DNA of 64,000 bases from Caulobacter sp. SL161 (GTDB lineage: Bacteria; Pseudomonadota; Alphaproteobacteria; Caulobacterales; Caulobacteraceae), in NCBI RefSeq assembly GCF_026672375.1, contig NZ_JAPPRA010000001.1, positions 1,116,001-1,180,000 on the forward strand, in the 5' to 3' direction. Shown here one piece after another: positions 16,127 through 25,486 of this stretch; within the stretch, counting starts at the first letter, position 1; every line of letters begins with the position of its first letter. A model generated the notes under the pieces. It was not told the origin of the DNA. It made no database searches and saw only the letters and a list, made by a program, of their open reading frames with translations. A program made the translations under genes and the position numbers.

Positions 16127-18439
16127 ATGCCGATGAAAGCTCTTCTGAACCGACGTCAGGCGCTAAGCCTCGCCGCTGCGGCGCTCGTGGCGCCCCCCGC
16201 CCTGGCCGCAAGCTCCACTGACGGCGCCGCCGCTGCGCGCGCCAGCCTCAAGCGGCTCTTCGGACGCCGATTGGCCGGAGCCCATCTGACCGTCTCGCCG
16301 GGCGCGGAGCGCTCCTGGTACGCCATCGCCGGCAAGGGCGGCTCTCTTTCCATTTCCGGCGACAGCCCCGTGGCCCTGGTCCGCGGCGCCTACGCCCATC
16401 TGCGCCAGGCGGGTCTGGCGCATGTCAGCTGGGAGGGCGACCGGGTCGTCCAGGCCGGCGCTGTTCCGGCGGGCGCGGGCGCGCGCGTCGAGACGCCGTT
16501 CCGCCATCGCGCCTATCTGAACACCTGCACCTATGGCTACACGACCCCCTGGTGGGGCTGGGGCCGCTGGACGCGCGAGATCGACTGGATGGCCGCGCAT
16601 GGGATCGACATGCCGTTGGCCATGGAAGGTCAGGAGTATGTCTGGCGCGCGCTGTGGCGTGAGTTCGGCCTGAGCGAGGCCGAGCTGGCCGACTACTTCT
16701 CAGGTCCCGCCTTCACGCCCTGGCACCGGATGGGCAACATCGAGGGCTACAAGGCGCCTCTGCCGACCGCCTGGATCGACAAGAAGAAGGACCTGCAGGT
16801 CAAGATTCTGGGTCGTATGCGGTCGCTGGGCATGACCCCGATCCTGCCGGCGTTCGGCGGCTATGTGCCCAAGGCCTTCGCCGCGAAGAACCCGAAGGCG
16901 CGCATCTATCGCATGCGGCCCTGGGAAGGCTTCCACGAGACCTACTGGCTGGATCCGGCCGATCCTCTGTTCGCCAAGATCGCCGGCCGCTTCCTGGCGC
17001 TCTACACCGAGACCTTCGGGGCTGGGACCTACTATCTGGCCGACTCGTTCAACGAGATGCTGCCGCCGATCAACGCCGACGGCGCGGACGCCCGTGACGC
17101 GGCCTATGGCGACGGAACCGCCAACACCGCCGTGACCAAGACCAAGGTCGAGGTCGACCCGGCCCTCAAGGCCCAGCGCCTGGCCGCCTATGGCAAGGCG
17201 ATCTACGACTCGATCCGCCAGACGCGGCCCGACGCGGTCTGGGTGATGCAAGGCTGGCTGTTCGGGGCGGACTCCCACTTCTGGGATCCGGCGGCGATCT
17301 CGGCCTATCTGAGCCTGGTGCCCGACGACAAGCTGATGATCCTCGATATCGGCAACGATCGCTATCCGAACGTCTGGAAGAACGCCAAGGCGTTCGGCGG
17401 AAAGCCCTGGATCTACGGCTACGTCCACAACTACGGGGGCAGCAATCCGGTCTACGGGGATCTCGGCTTCTATCGCCAGGACATCCCGGCCATCGCGGCA
17501 AATCCCGACGCCCGCAAGCTGGCCGGCTTTGGCATGTTCCCCGAGGGGCTGCACAACAACTCGATCGTCTATGAGGCGGTCTACGACCTGGCCTGGAGCG
17601 AGGGTCAGGCGTCGCTGCCCGCCTGGCTGTCGCGCTACGCCCGCGCGCGCTACGGCAAGACCTCGCCGGCGCTGGATGCGGCGCTGGGCCAGCTGATCGA
17701 GGCGGCGTTCTCGACCCGCTACTGGTCGCCGCGCTGGTGGAAGAGCAAGGCCGGCGCCTATCTCTTCTTCAAGCGTCCCACCGCGACGGTCGGCGACTTC
17801 CCGCAGCATCCGGGCGACCGCGCCAAGCTGGAGGCGGCCGTCAAGGCGCTGACCGCCCTGGCCCCCGCCTACGCCAAGGAGCCGCTGTTCGTCCTGGACC
17901 TGACCGACGCGACACGCCATCTCGCGACGATGCGGATCGACGACCTGCTGCAGGTCGCCGTCGCCGCCTACCGCCGAGGCGATGTCGCCGCCGGCGACGC
18001 GGCGCGGGTCGAGATCGAGGCGCTGGCGCTGTCGATCGACAAGCTGCTGGGCGTGCAACCCGACACCCTGGCGACCTGGATCGACGAGGCCCGCGCCTAT
18101 GGCGACACGCCCGCCGACGCCCAGGCCTATGTGACCAACGCCAAGGCTCAGGTCACCATCTGGGGCGGCGAGGGCAACCTCAACGACTATGCCTCCAAGG
18201 CCTGGCAAGGGCTGTACCGCGGGTTCTACCTGCCGCGCTGGTCGCGCTTCCTTGACGCGCTGAAGGCCGCCGGGACCGGGGCTTTCGATGAGGCCGCCGT
18301 GACCCGCGAGGGCGTGGCCTGGGAACGCGCCTGGGTCGAGGCCGAGGTCGCCTATCGCCGCGAGAAGCCCGCCGACCCGATCGGCGAGATCAAGGTCCTG
18401 ATCGCCCATCTCGATCGGGTCGGGGAGAAGACGCCATGA
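16127..18439 (+). CDS. GH89 alpha-N-acetylglucosaminidase (NAGLU family), exported
   Basis: A 770-residue relative of lysosomal NAGLU, which removes terminal alpha-linked GlcNAc. The N-terminus (LNRRQALSLAAAALVAPPAL) has a twin-arginine and a hydrophobic stretch, so Tat export is plausible. Family elements are YLNTCTYGYTTPWWGWGRW, REIDWMAAHGIDMPLAMEGQ, the catalytic-glutamate stretch YYLADSFNEMLPP and LHNNSIVYEAVYDLAW. Two ATG codons at 16127 and 16133 are possible starts. It overlaps the next gene by ATGA. In animals this enzyme acts on heparan sulfate after the terminal glucosamine has been N-acetylated by HGSNAT, and a homologue of that enzyme is the very next gene. Confidence 0.93.
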   Translation: MPMKALLNRRQALSLAAAALVAPPALAASSTDGAAAARASLKRLFGRRLAGAHLTVSPGAERSWYAIAGKGGSLSISGDSPVALVRGAYAHLRQAGLAHVSWEGDRVVQAGAVPAGAGARVETPFRHRAYLNTCTYGYTTPWWGWGRWTREIDWMAAHGIDMPLAMEGQEYVWRALWREFGLSEAELADYFSGPAFTPWHRMGNIEGYKAPLPTAWIDKKKDLQVKILGRMRSLGMTPILPAFGGYVPKAFAAKNPKARIYRMRPWEGFHETYWLDPADPLFAKIAGRFLALYTETFGAGTYYLADSFNEMLPPINADGADARDAAYGDGTANTAVTKTKVEVDPALKAQRLAAYGKAIYDSIRQTRPDAVWVMQGWLFGADSHFWDPAAISAYLSLVPDDKLMILDIGNDRYPNVWKNAKAFGGKPWIYGYVHNYGGSNPVYGDLGFYRQDIPAIAANPDARKLAGFGMFPEGLHNNSIVYEAVYDLAWSEGQASLPAWLSRYARARYGKTSPALDAALGQLIEAAFSTRYWSPRWWKSKAGAYLFFKRPTATVGDFPQHPGDRAKLEAAVKALTALAPAYAKEPLFVLDLTDATRHLATMRIDDLLQVAVAAYRRGDVAAGDAARVEIEALALSIDKLLGVQPDTLATWIDEARAYGDTPADAQAYVTNAKAQVTIWGGEGNLNDYASKAWQGLYRGFYLPRWSRFLDALKAAGTGAFDEAAVTREGVAWERAWVEAEVAYRREKPADPIGEIKVLIAHLDRVGEKTP

Positions 18440-19554
18440 GCCAGCCGGCTACGCGCTTTCTGTCCCTGGACGTGTTCCGGGGGCTGACGGTCTTTCTGAT
18501 GATCGTCGTCAATACGGCGGGGCCTGGGGCCAAGGCCTACACCCAGCTGGTCCATGCGCCGTGGTTCGGCTTCACGGCCGCCGACGCGGTGTTTCCGTCG
18601 TTCCTGTTCGCTGTCGGTTGCTCGATGGCCTTCGCGTTCTCGAAGCCGATCCCGCTGAACGACTTCACGGTGAAGGTGCTGCGCCGTGCTGCGCTGATCT
18701 TCCTGCTCGGCTTCCTGATGTACTGGTTCCCGTTCGTGAAGAAGGTCGACGGCGCCTGGGCCTTGATCCCGTTCTCGGACACCCGGGTGATGGGCGTGCT
18801 GCAGCGGATCGCGCTGTGCTACCTGCTGGCCGCCTTCGCCGTGCGCTGGCTATCGCCGCGTCTGATTGTGGCGCTCTGCGCGGTCCTGCTGCTGGGCTAC
18901 TGGGCGATCCTGATGGCGTTCGGCGATCCGGCCGCGCCGCTGTCCAAGCTGGGCAACGCCGGCACGCGTCTGGACCTGTTCCTGATCGGTCAGAACCATC
19001 TCTATCGCAAGGACGGCGGCTTCGATCCGGAAGGGCTGCTGGGCACGCTGCCGTCGACGGTGAATGTGCTGGCCGGCTACCTGGCCGCGCGCTTCCTGAA
19101 GGAGAACCCCGGCTCAAGCCAGGCGATGGGCCGGATGGCGATCGCGGGTGTTGTGCTGATCCTCGCAGGCCTGATCTGGAGCCCGCTCTTCCCGATCGCC
19201 AAGAAGCTGTGGACCAGCAGCTTCGTGCTGCTGACGGTCGGTATCGACCTCATCCTGCTGGCGGGCCTGGCCAAGGTTCTGGAGGGCAAGGCGTCCAATC
19301 CGGCGACCTATTTCTTCCAGGTGTTTGGTCTCAATCCCTTGGTGCTCTACCTGTTCTCGGAGCTCTTCGTGGTCGTGCTGGGCATGATTGAGGTCGCGCC
19401 GGGCGTGGGGATCTACGAGTGGGTCGGCGTCAACCTGTTCCAGGTCGTAGCGCCTGGAGCGTTCGGATCGCTGCTGTGCGCGCTCGCCTACACGCTGGTC
19501 TGCTGGCTGCTGGGCTATGTCATGGCGCGGCGCGGCGTCGTGGTGAAGCTCTAG
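18436..19554 (+). CDS. DUF5009 / heparan-alpha-glucosaminide N-acetyltransferase-like membrane protein
   Basis: A 372-residue polytopic membrane protein with about ten hydrophobic helices. It opens with the family signature FLSLDVFRGLTVFLMIVVN and the loop PWFGFTAADAVFPSFLFAVG. Relatives include human HGSNAT, which moves acetyl groups from cytosolic acetyl-CoA across the membrane onto terminal alpha-glucosamine, and uncharacterised bacterial proteins. The translational overlap with GH89 suggests it acetylates unacetylated glucosamine ends so that GH89 can cleave them. That function is an inference; the catalytic histidine of HGSNAT cannot be confirmed by eye here. Confidence 0.85.
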   Translation: MSQPATRFLSLDVFRGLTVFLMIVVNTAGPGAKAYTQLVHAPWFGFTAADAVFPSFLFAVGCSMAFAFSKPIPLNDFTVKVLRRAALIFLLGFLMYWFPFVKKVDGAWALIPFSDTRVMGVLQRIALCYLLAAFAVRWLSPRLIVALCAVLLLGYWAILMAFGDPAAPLSKLGNAGTRLDLFLIGQNHLYRKDGGFDPEGLLGTLPSTVNVLAGYLAARFLKENPGSSQAMGRMAIAGVVLILAGLIWSPLFPIAKKLWTSSFVLLTVGIDLILLAGLAKVLEGKASNPATYFFQVFGLNPLVLYLFSELFVVVLGMIEVAPGVGIYEWVGVNLFQVVAPGAFGSLLCALAYTLVCWLLGYVMARRGVVVKL

Positions 19555-19562
19555 GAGCCGGC

Positions 19563-20807
19563 ATGCGCCTGTCCCTCCGCATCGCCGTTGGGGCCCTTGC
19601 CCTGGCGTCGGCCGGCGCCGCGTCGGCCGAGACGCTGGAAAAGGTCGTCATCCTCAGCCGTCACGGCGTCCGTGCGGCCATGTCCAGTCCGGAGCGGTTG
19701 GAGGAAACCTCCGCCCGGCCCTGGCCCCGCTTCGAGGTTCCGGCGGGACACCTGACGGCGAGGGGCGAGACGCTGGTCGCGCGGATGGGCGACTATTATC
19801 GCCAACACTACGCCGCCCAGGGGCTGTTGAAGCCGTCGGACTGCGCATCCGTCTACGCCTGGGCCAATGTCACCCAGCGCACCATCGCCACGGCCAAGGC
19901 CTATGCCGGGTCTCTGGCGCCGGGATGTCCGGTCACCGTCAATACGGTGGGCGAGGGCAACATCGACCCGATGTTCGAGCCGGTGAAGGCCGGGATCGTG
20001 AAGGCCGACCACGCCCTGGCCCGCGCCGCCGTCGCTGGTCGGGTCGGCGGCGATCTGGCCGCCTGGAGCGCCAGTCACAACCCGGAGGCCGAGCAACTCG
20101 ACGCCCTCCTGATGCAGTGTGACCAGGGTCCGTGTCCGCCAGCGCCGGGTAAGCGCCGCGTGTTCGACGCCAAGCCCGGCTTTGTCGACGGCGAGGAGCT
20201 GGCTGGCCTTTCGGGGCCGGAAGCCTTCGCCTCGGGCGTCACCGAGAGCCTGCTGATGGCCTGGGCTGATGGCCGCGACTTCGCGGGTCTGGGCTGGAAG
20301 GGGCTGGACGAAGAGGCGCTGACCCGGTCGTTCTTCCTGCATCAGGCCGAGTTCGATCTGCGTCTGCGCACGCCCTATGTAGCCCGGACCCTGGCCGGCC
20401 ATCTGGCCGATCGGCTGGCGGCCACCCTCCAGGACGGCGCGGCCGCGATCGGTCCCGCCGACGCCAAGCTGGTGATCATCGCCGGCCACGACGGCACCCT
20501 GGCGTCGCTGGGGGGGCTGCTGCGAATGGAGTGGGCCTTGCCGGGCTATCAACCCAACCAGATTCAGCCGGGCGGGGCTCTCGTGTTCGAGCGCTGGCGG
20601 CGCGATGACGGCGTGCGCGTGGTCCGTGTTCGCTTCACCGGGCAAAGCCTTTCCCAACTGCGGAAAATGACTGCGCTGGACGCCAAGACCCCGCCGCTGT
20701 CCGCGCCCGTGTTCATGCAAGGCTGCGGCACGGCGGCCCCGGCCTTTGATTGCCGGCTGGAAGACTTCGAGACGGTCGTCCGGGGCGCGACGCGCACGGA
20801 CGGCTAA
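19563..20807 (+). CDS. Histidine acid phosphatase (phytase / glucose-1-phosphatase type), periplasmic
   Basis: A 414-residue protein with a signal peptide (MRLSLRIAVGALALASAGAA). It has the histidine-phosphatase motif VVILSRHGVRA, where His forms the phospho-enzyme, and the distal HD motif IIAGHDGTLASLGG. An LTARGETLVARMGDYYR stretch is as in AppA/Agp proteins. The start at 19563 has AGGAG 5 bases after the previous stop, so it is co-transcribed with GH89 and the acetyltransferase. It probably removes phosphate from sugar phosphates or phosphorylated glycan ends in the periplasm. Phytate is the alternative substrate. Confidence 0.9.
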   Translation: MRLSLRIAVGALALASAGAASAETLEKVVILSRHGVRAAMSSPERLEETSARPWPRFEVPAGHLTARGETLVARMGDYYRQHYAAQGLLKPSDCASVYAWANVTQRTIATAKAYAGSLAPGCPVTVNTVGEGNIDPMFEPVKAGIVKADHALARAAVAGRVGGDLAAWSASHNPEAEQLDALLMQCDQGPCPPAPGKRRVFDAKPGFVDGEELAGLSGPEAFASGVTESLLMAWADGRDFAGLGWKGLDEEALTRSFFLHQAEFDLRLRTPYVARTLAGHLADRLAATLQDGAAAIGPADAKLVIIAGHDGTLASLGGLLRMEWALPGYQPNQIQPGGALVFERWRRDDGVRVVRVRFTGQSLSQLRKMTALDAKTPPLSAPVFMQGCGTAAPAFDCRLEDFETVVRGATRTDG

Positions 20808-20873
20808 ACAACGTCGCCCAGGACATGGGCGCGGCGGCGGCGCTGTTGGGTGTCGCCCATAGGGAGTGTGGTG

Positions 20874-23420
20874 ATGAAGTGGATGCATGTCGCGGCGGTC
20901 TTCGCGCTCGCCTTGGCCTCCTCGGCCGTTCCAGCCCGTGAGGTCTGGGCCGCCGGCGCCCCAAGCCGCGCCCCAAGCCGCGCCATCGCCGAAACCGCGC
21001 CGATCTTCGCGGACGCGCCCGTACGCGGCGGGTTCCAGCTCGTCGGCGCGGGCGTGGTTCCGACCCTCGTGGTCGATCCGGTCGATGCGGCCGTCGTGCG
21101 GCATGCCGCCCAGGACCTGTCCGATGACATCCAGACGGTCACCGGCCAGCGCTCGGCGGTCGTAGCTACGCCCGCCGGCAAGACGGCGATCTTCATCGGG
21201 ACGCTGGGCCAGAGCCCGCTCATCGACCAGCTGGTCGCCGCCAAGCGCCTCGACGTCTCCAAGCTCAAGGGCGCCTGGGAAAGCTTCATCATCGCCTCTG
21301 TCGACCGTCCCGCGCCCGGTGTCGACAAGGCCCTGGTGGTGATCGGCAGCGACCGGCGCGGGGCGGCCTTCGGCGTCTATGAGGTGGCGCAAGCCATGGG
21401 CGTCTCGCCCTGGGCCTGGTGGGCCGATGTCACGCCCCAGCGCCGCGAGGCGCTGTTCGTGCGCGCGGGCGTGCATCGCTTCGGTCCGCCGTCGGTCCGC
21501 TATCGCGGGATCTTCGTCAATGACGAGGACTGGGGCCTCTATCCGTGGGCGGTGAAGACCTTCGATCCCGAGCGCGGCGACATCGGTCCCAAGACCTATC
21601 GCAAGATCTTCACCCTGCTGCTGCGCCTGAAGGCCAACACCCTGTGGCCGGCCATGCACCACACGACCGCGCCGTTCAATTCCGATCCGGCCAACGCCAA
21701 GCTGGCCGAAGAGTACGCCATCGTCATGGGCTCGTCCCACGCCGAGGCCATGCTGCGCAACAATGTCGGCGAGTGGAAGGACGACCCGGCCAGGTTCAAC
21801 TACGCGACCAATCCCGAGGGCGTGAAGGCCTATTGGGAAGAGAGGGCCAAGACCAATGCGGGCTTCGAGAGCCTGTGGACAGTCGGCATGCGCGGCATTC
21901 ACGACACCGGCATGGTGGGACCCAAGACCACCGAGGAAAAGGTCGCCCTGCTGGACAAGATCATCGCCGACCAGCGCGAGATCCTGGCTAAGAACGTGAA
22001 CGCCGACGTGGCCAAGATCCCGCAGATCTTCGTGCCCTACAAGGAAGTGCTCGGCATCTACCGCGCGGGGGTGAAGGTTCCCGACGACGTCACCATCGTC
22101 TGGCCCGACGACAATTTCGGCTACATCCGCCAGTTCGCCAGCGCCGAGGAGGCCGCGCGCAAGGGCGGGGCGGGGGTCTATTATCACCTCTCGTATCTGG
22201 GCTATCCGCTGTCCTACATGTGGCTCTCGACGACGCCGCCGGCCCTGGTGCAGGAGGAGATGATCCACGCCTGGGACAAGGGCGCGCGCAACGTCTGGAT
22301 CGCCAATGTCGGCGACATCAAGCCGGCCGAGATCGGGACCGGCCACTTCCTGGAGATGGCCTGGGACATCGATCGCTGGCGCGGCAAGAGCCAGAAGCAG
22401 TTTCTGAGCGACTGGACGGCCCGCAATCTGGGACCCGCGCTTGCGACCAAGACCGCCGATCTTCTGGACCGCTACTATCGCCTGAACTTCGAACGCCGGC
22501 CTGAGCACCTGGAATGGCCGCCCGTGGCCGAGAACCGGCATCTGTCCAGCTACACCCCCAAGGAGGTCAGTGCGCGCCTGCGGGCCTTCCGGACCCTGGT
22601 CGCCGAGACCAAGGCGACCAGCCAGCAGGTTCCGCCGACGCTGCAGGACGCCTGGTTCGAGCTGGTGGAGTTTCCGATCCGCATCTCGGCGGCCGCCAAT
22701 ATGCGGTTCTTCGCGGCCGAGCGGTACAACGCGCTGATCGACGGCCAGCAGGCCATGGCGCGCTCCGCCGGCGGCGCGGCGGTCGAGGCCCAGGCCGAGA
22801 TCACCGCCCTGACCGATCGGTTCCACAACCAGATCGCCGGCGGCAAGTGGCGCTGGTTCATGCCCGAGGAGCCTGCCGACAGCCAATGGCGCATCTATCG
22901 CGCCCGACCCATCCCGCTGCCGGGCGCGGCGCTGACCGCCGATCCCGCCGCCTTCCTGGCCGAGGTCGACGGCACGCTCTCGGCCGGATCACCCGTCTTC
23001 GAGGCCGAGGCCTTCAAGGCCAATCGCGGCTGGCGGTTTGTCGAGGGCGTCGGACGCGGCGACGGTGTGATGATTGCTGACGCCGCCGGCGCCGACCTGA
23101 CCCTGGAGGTCGAGGTGAAGACAGAAGGGCGCAGCCTGCGGATCGGCGTGCTGCCGATCTTCCCCGACGGTCAGGGCGGCGAGATCGCCCTGGACGTCAG
23201 CATCAACGGACAGGCTCCGCAGCGCGTGAGCTGGCCGCGCGCCGTGGGCTCGCCCGCCTGGGCCCAGGGTGTGCTGGACAACCAGCTGACCGCGACCGTC
23301 GGGGCCCCTCTGCCGCCCGGCAAGCATGTGGTCCGGGTGACCTCGCGCGCGGGCCGGGTCGCCGTCGACCAGCTGCGACTGGTGGCGCCCGAGGTCATCG
23401 CCGTCCACGAGAACCACTGA
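20874..23420 (+). CDS. GH115 family alpha-glucuronidase, exported
   Basis: An 848-residue exported glycosidase. The signal peptide (MKWMHVAAVFALALASSAVP) starts at the ATG at 20874, which has AGGGAG 8 bases upstream. Family 115 elements are RRGAAFGVYEVAQAMGVSPW, YRGIFVNDEDWGLYPW, LKANTLWPAMHH and NNVGEWKDDP. A long all-helical middle follows and then a C-terminal beta domain. GH115 enzymes remove (4-O-methyl-)glucuronic acid from xylan or arabinogalactan side chains. Here it ends a cluster dealing with GlcNAc and mannose, so the target may be a mixed glycan. Released glucuronate could feed the ManD step. Confidence 0.9.
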   Translation: MKWMHVAAVFALALASSAVPAREVWAAGAPSRAPSRAIAETAPIFADAPVRGGFQLVGAGVVPTLVVDPVDAAVVRHAAQDLSDDIQTVTGQRSAVVATPAGKTAIFIGTLGQSPLIDQLVAAKRLDVSKLKGAWESFIIASVDRPAPGVDKALVVIGSDRRGAAFGVYEVAQAMGVSPWAWWADVTPQRREALFVRAGVHRFGPPSVRYRGIFVNDEDWGLYPWAVKTFDPERGDIGPKTYRKIFTLLLRLKANTLWPAMHHTTAPFNSDPANAKLAEEYAIVMGSSHAEAMLRNNVGEWKDDPARFNYATNPEGVKAYWEERAKTNAGFESLWTVGMRGIHDTGMVGPKTTEEKVALLDKIIADQREILAKNVNADVAKIPQIFVPYKEVLGIYRAGVKVPDDVTIVWPDDNFGYIRQFASAEEAARKGGAGVYYHLSYLGYPLSYMWLSTTPPALVQEEMIHAWDKGARNVWIANVGDIKPAEIGTGHFLEMAWDIDRWRGKSQKQFLSDWTARNLGPALATKTADLLDRYYRLNFERRPEHLEWPPVAENRHLSSYTPKEVSARLRAFRTLVAETKATSQQVPPTLQDAWFELVEFPIRISAAANMRFFAAERYNALIDGQQAMARSAGGAAVEAQAEITALTDRFHNQIAGGKWRWFMPEEPADSQWRIYRARPIPLPGAALTADPAAFLAEVDGTLSAGSPVFEAEAFKANRGWRFVEGVGRGDGVMIADAAGADLTLEVEVKTEGRSLRIGVLPIFPDGQGGEIALDVSINGQAPQRVSWPRAVGSPAWAQGVLDNQLTATVGAPLPPGKHVVRVTSRAGRVAVDQLRLVAPEVIAVHENH

Positions 23421-23430
23421 CGCGACCGAA

Positions 23431-23467
23431 CGAAGGGGGCCCATGCTGAGCGCCCGGGTCCCCTTCG
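23431..23467. terminator. Stem-loop between convergent GH115 and protease-nuclease genes
   Basis: CGAAGGGG (23431-23438) pairs with CCCCTTCG (23460-23467), and the inner CCC/GGG extend the stem past a bulge. It lies between two gene ends and could serve both strands. There is no clear U-tract. Confidence 0.5.
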
Positions 23468-23482
23468 CGACGCGCCGATCCG

Positions 23483-25486
23483 TCAGAGCACCAGATCGGC
23501 GGCGGTCTCCAGCGGCACGAACACAGGCTCGTCCTGGGCGATCGCTTCCGATCCCGCCTTGGTGGCGGCCAGGGGATCGTAGTTGCGCAGATCGTGGAAG
23601 TTCATGCCGGTGGCGGCCTCCAGATCCCGGATCGCCACCTGGAAGGTGCGATAGGCGCCCAGGCGGAAGCCCTCCAACGCCTCGCTGCGCTGACGGTCCT
23701 CCAGCAACTTTCGGATCAGGTGCCCCTGGCTCAGCACATAGGCCGTGGCGTGCAGGGTGTCTTGGCCATCCTCGGTCTTTGCGGTCATCACCGCGACCTT
23801 CCAGAATTCGAGCGGAACGCGGACATCGCCCTCCTCGGGCAGATACTCGTAGTCGCCGTTCAGGATCGGCCCCGTGAAGACGCAGGCCTTGAAACCCTCG
23901 GTCCGGCTGTTGTCCAGGATGTAGTTCTCAAGACCCTGCCAGAGGCTCTTGCCCTGGTTCAGCAGCGCGTGCTGCGGCGCGGCGTTGGTGTAGTGGAAGG
24001 TGTCGAAGTTGGCCTCGATCGCATCGTCGCCCCAGTTGGGATCCTCGCGACGGACCATGTGGCCGCGATCGATGGCCTGATCGCCATAGTGCTTGGCGGT
24101 GTACTGGCAGGCCGGGTCGATGCGCGCGTCCACGAACCACTTGTCTTCGCCGCGCTTGATGCGGACAGCCCGCTTGCCGTCGATATTGACCGCTGTGGCG
24201 GCCGGCAGCTTCAGGTCCTGCGAGAACAGCACGCCAAAGTGAGTGTAGCGCAGCTCGTGAGGGCGGCCGGGCAGCGCGTCGACCGGCTTGGCCAGCCCTG
24301 CGGCGATCTCGGGCGCCAGGGTCGGCCAGGGGACGGGCGGCGTCGTCTCGCCCAGGAAGCCGGGGACATAGCCGTTGCGATCCTTCAGGTCGTCGGCCGT
24401 GTGCAGGCCGTCCTTGGCTTCGACAAAGGTCTCCTGCAACACCGCGCCGGCCACCGTCGTGCGCGAGCCGAACACCAGGCGACGCAGGGTGGCGGCCGAA
24501 ACGGCGCTATTGGCGATCCCATATTGGCCGGCGAAGTGCAGACCCACGGCCACGCGGCGCTCGAGGCTGAGCAGCACCGAGCCGGAGTTGCCGCCCAGCG
24601 AGGTGCAATCGTGGCTGATGACGCCGCCCGAGTCCGCAGCGCGGGTCACACGCCCGGGCGCGAACCGCTTCACGTCGTAGAGGCCTCGGAAGTACCGCTC
24701 CATCGCCGTCACGTCGTTGCGCGTATCGTAGGCGGGATAGCCGATTAGAGCCACCAGCTCGTCCAGGCCGGCCTCCTCGTCGGCCAGGATGGGGATGCTG
24801 TCGGGCCAGATCCAGGCGGCGTTGAGCGGACGCTTGACGCGCAGCAGCGCGACATCGGCCCCGGTGTCGTCGGCCAGGTACTCGACGGCCGTGGCCGAGG
24901 CGTTGCGCGCATCGGTGACCCGGGCGTCGACCTCCTCGTTGAAGTCGATGCTCGCGCCATAGCGAGCGCCGCTGTAGGGCGAGCGCAGGAACACGCCCCG
25001 GCCGTCGGCGCTGCGCTTGGCGACCAGCTTGGCGACGTGGCGGTTGGTGACGACCAGGGCGTCATCGGCGCCGCTGTCCACGACCCAGCCCGTTCCGCCC
25101 CAGGCCATCTCATGGTTCACGAACTCGATCCGGCCCACCGAGGCGAGGGCGGGTTCGACGGCCTTGATCTGGCCGGTGATGGTGATGGGAAACTCTTCCA
25201 GCAGCGGCGGCTCGATGACGACCGCATCGTTGCGCACGATCAGCGGCGGTCGGCCCGTCAGCCGGATGATCGCCTCCAGCGCCATGGGGTTCACGCCGAC
25301 GCTTTCGAGCTTGCCGGGGCCGGCGTCCAAAGCGCGGGCCAGGGTCTCGGCGTCGAGAACAGCCGAGCGCAGGCCGAGCGCTCGCACGCTTTCCCCGCCA
25401 TCCCTGGCCAGGCGTTCGGCGGCCTTGCCCAGACGCGGCAGCAGACTTTCCAGCCGGCTGCGGCTCTCTTCCATCTTGTCGCTCAT
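23483..25486 (-). CDS. Trypsin-like serine protease fused to DNA/RNA non-specific endonuclease
   Basis: A 667-residue protein with no signal peptide. After a helical start (1-60) comes a trypsin-like domain (about 105-350). Its triad is His150 (VVTNRHVAKL), Asp211 (TGADVALLRV) and Ser301 (SLGGNSGSVL). Residues about 405-650 form an NUC1-type nuclease with the DRGH motif (AIDRGHMVRREDPNWG, His476), the Asn in YTNAAPQH (501) and LNQGKSLWQGLENYI. Such nucleases cut DNA and RNA with Mg2+. The ATG overlaps the STAND gene stop (ATGA), making it the last gene of the operon. The protease could activate or regulate the nuclease; that is inference. Lack of a signal peptide points to action inside the cell. 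Confidence 0.88.
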   Translation of the reverse strand: MSDKMEESRSRLESLLPRLGKAAERLARDGGESVRALGLRSAVLDAETLARALDAGPGKLESVGVNPMALEAIIRLTGRPPLIVRNDAVVIEPPLLEEFPITITGQIKAVEPALASVGRIEFVNHEMAWGGTGWVVDSGADDALVVTNRHVAKLVAKRSADGRGVFLRSPYSGARYGASIDFNEEVDARVTDARNASATAVEYLADDTGADVALLRVKRPLNAAWIWPDSIPILADEEAGLDELVALIGYPAYDTRNDVTAMERYFRGLYDVKRFAPGRVTRAADSGGVISHDCTSLGGNSGSVLLSLERRVAVGLHFAGQYGIANSAVSAATLRRLVFGSRTTVAGAVLQETFVEAKDGLHTADDLKDRNGYVPGFLGETTPPVPWPTLAPEIAAGLAKPVDALPGRPHELRYTHFGVLFSQDLKLPAATAVNIDGKRAVRIKRGEDKWFVDARIDPACQYTAKHYGDQAIDRGHMVRREDPNWGDDAIEANFDTFHYTNAAPQHALLNQGKSLWQGLENYILDNSRTEGFKACVFTGPILNGDYEYLPEEGDVRVPLEFWKVAVMTAKTEDGQDTLHATAYVLSQGHLIRKLLEDRQRSEALEGFRLGAYRTFQVAIRDLEAATGMNFHDLRNYDPLAATKAGSEAIAQDEPVFVPLETAADLVL

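Noticed and set aside
19551-22886. A 1111-codon leftward open frame opposite the phosphatase and GH115 genes
   Set aside because: It is antisense to two genes with clear signal peptides and family motifs. High third-position GC keeps such frames open, and its translation is low-complexity with no domain.
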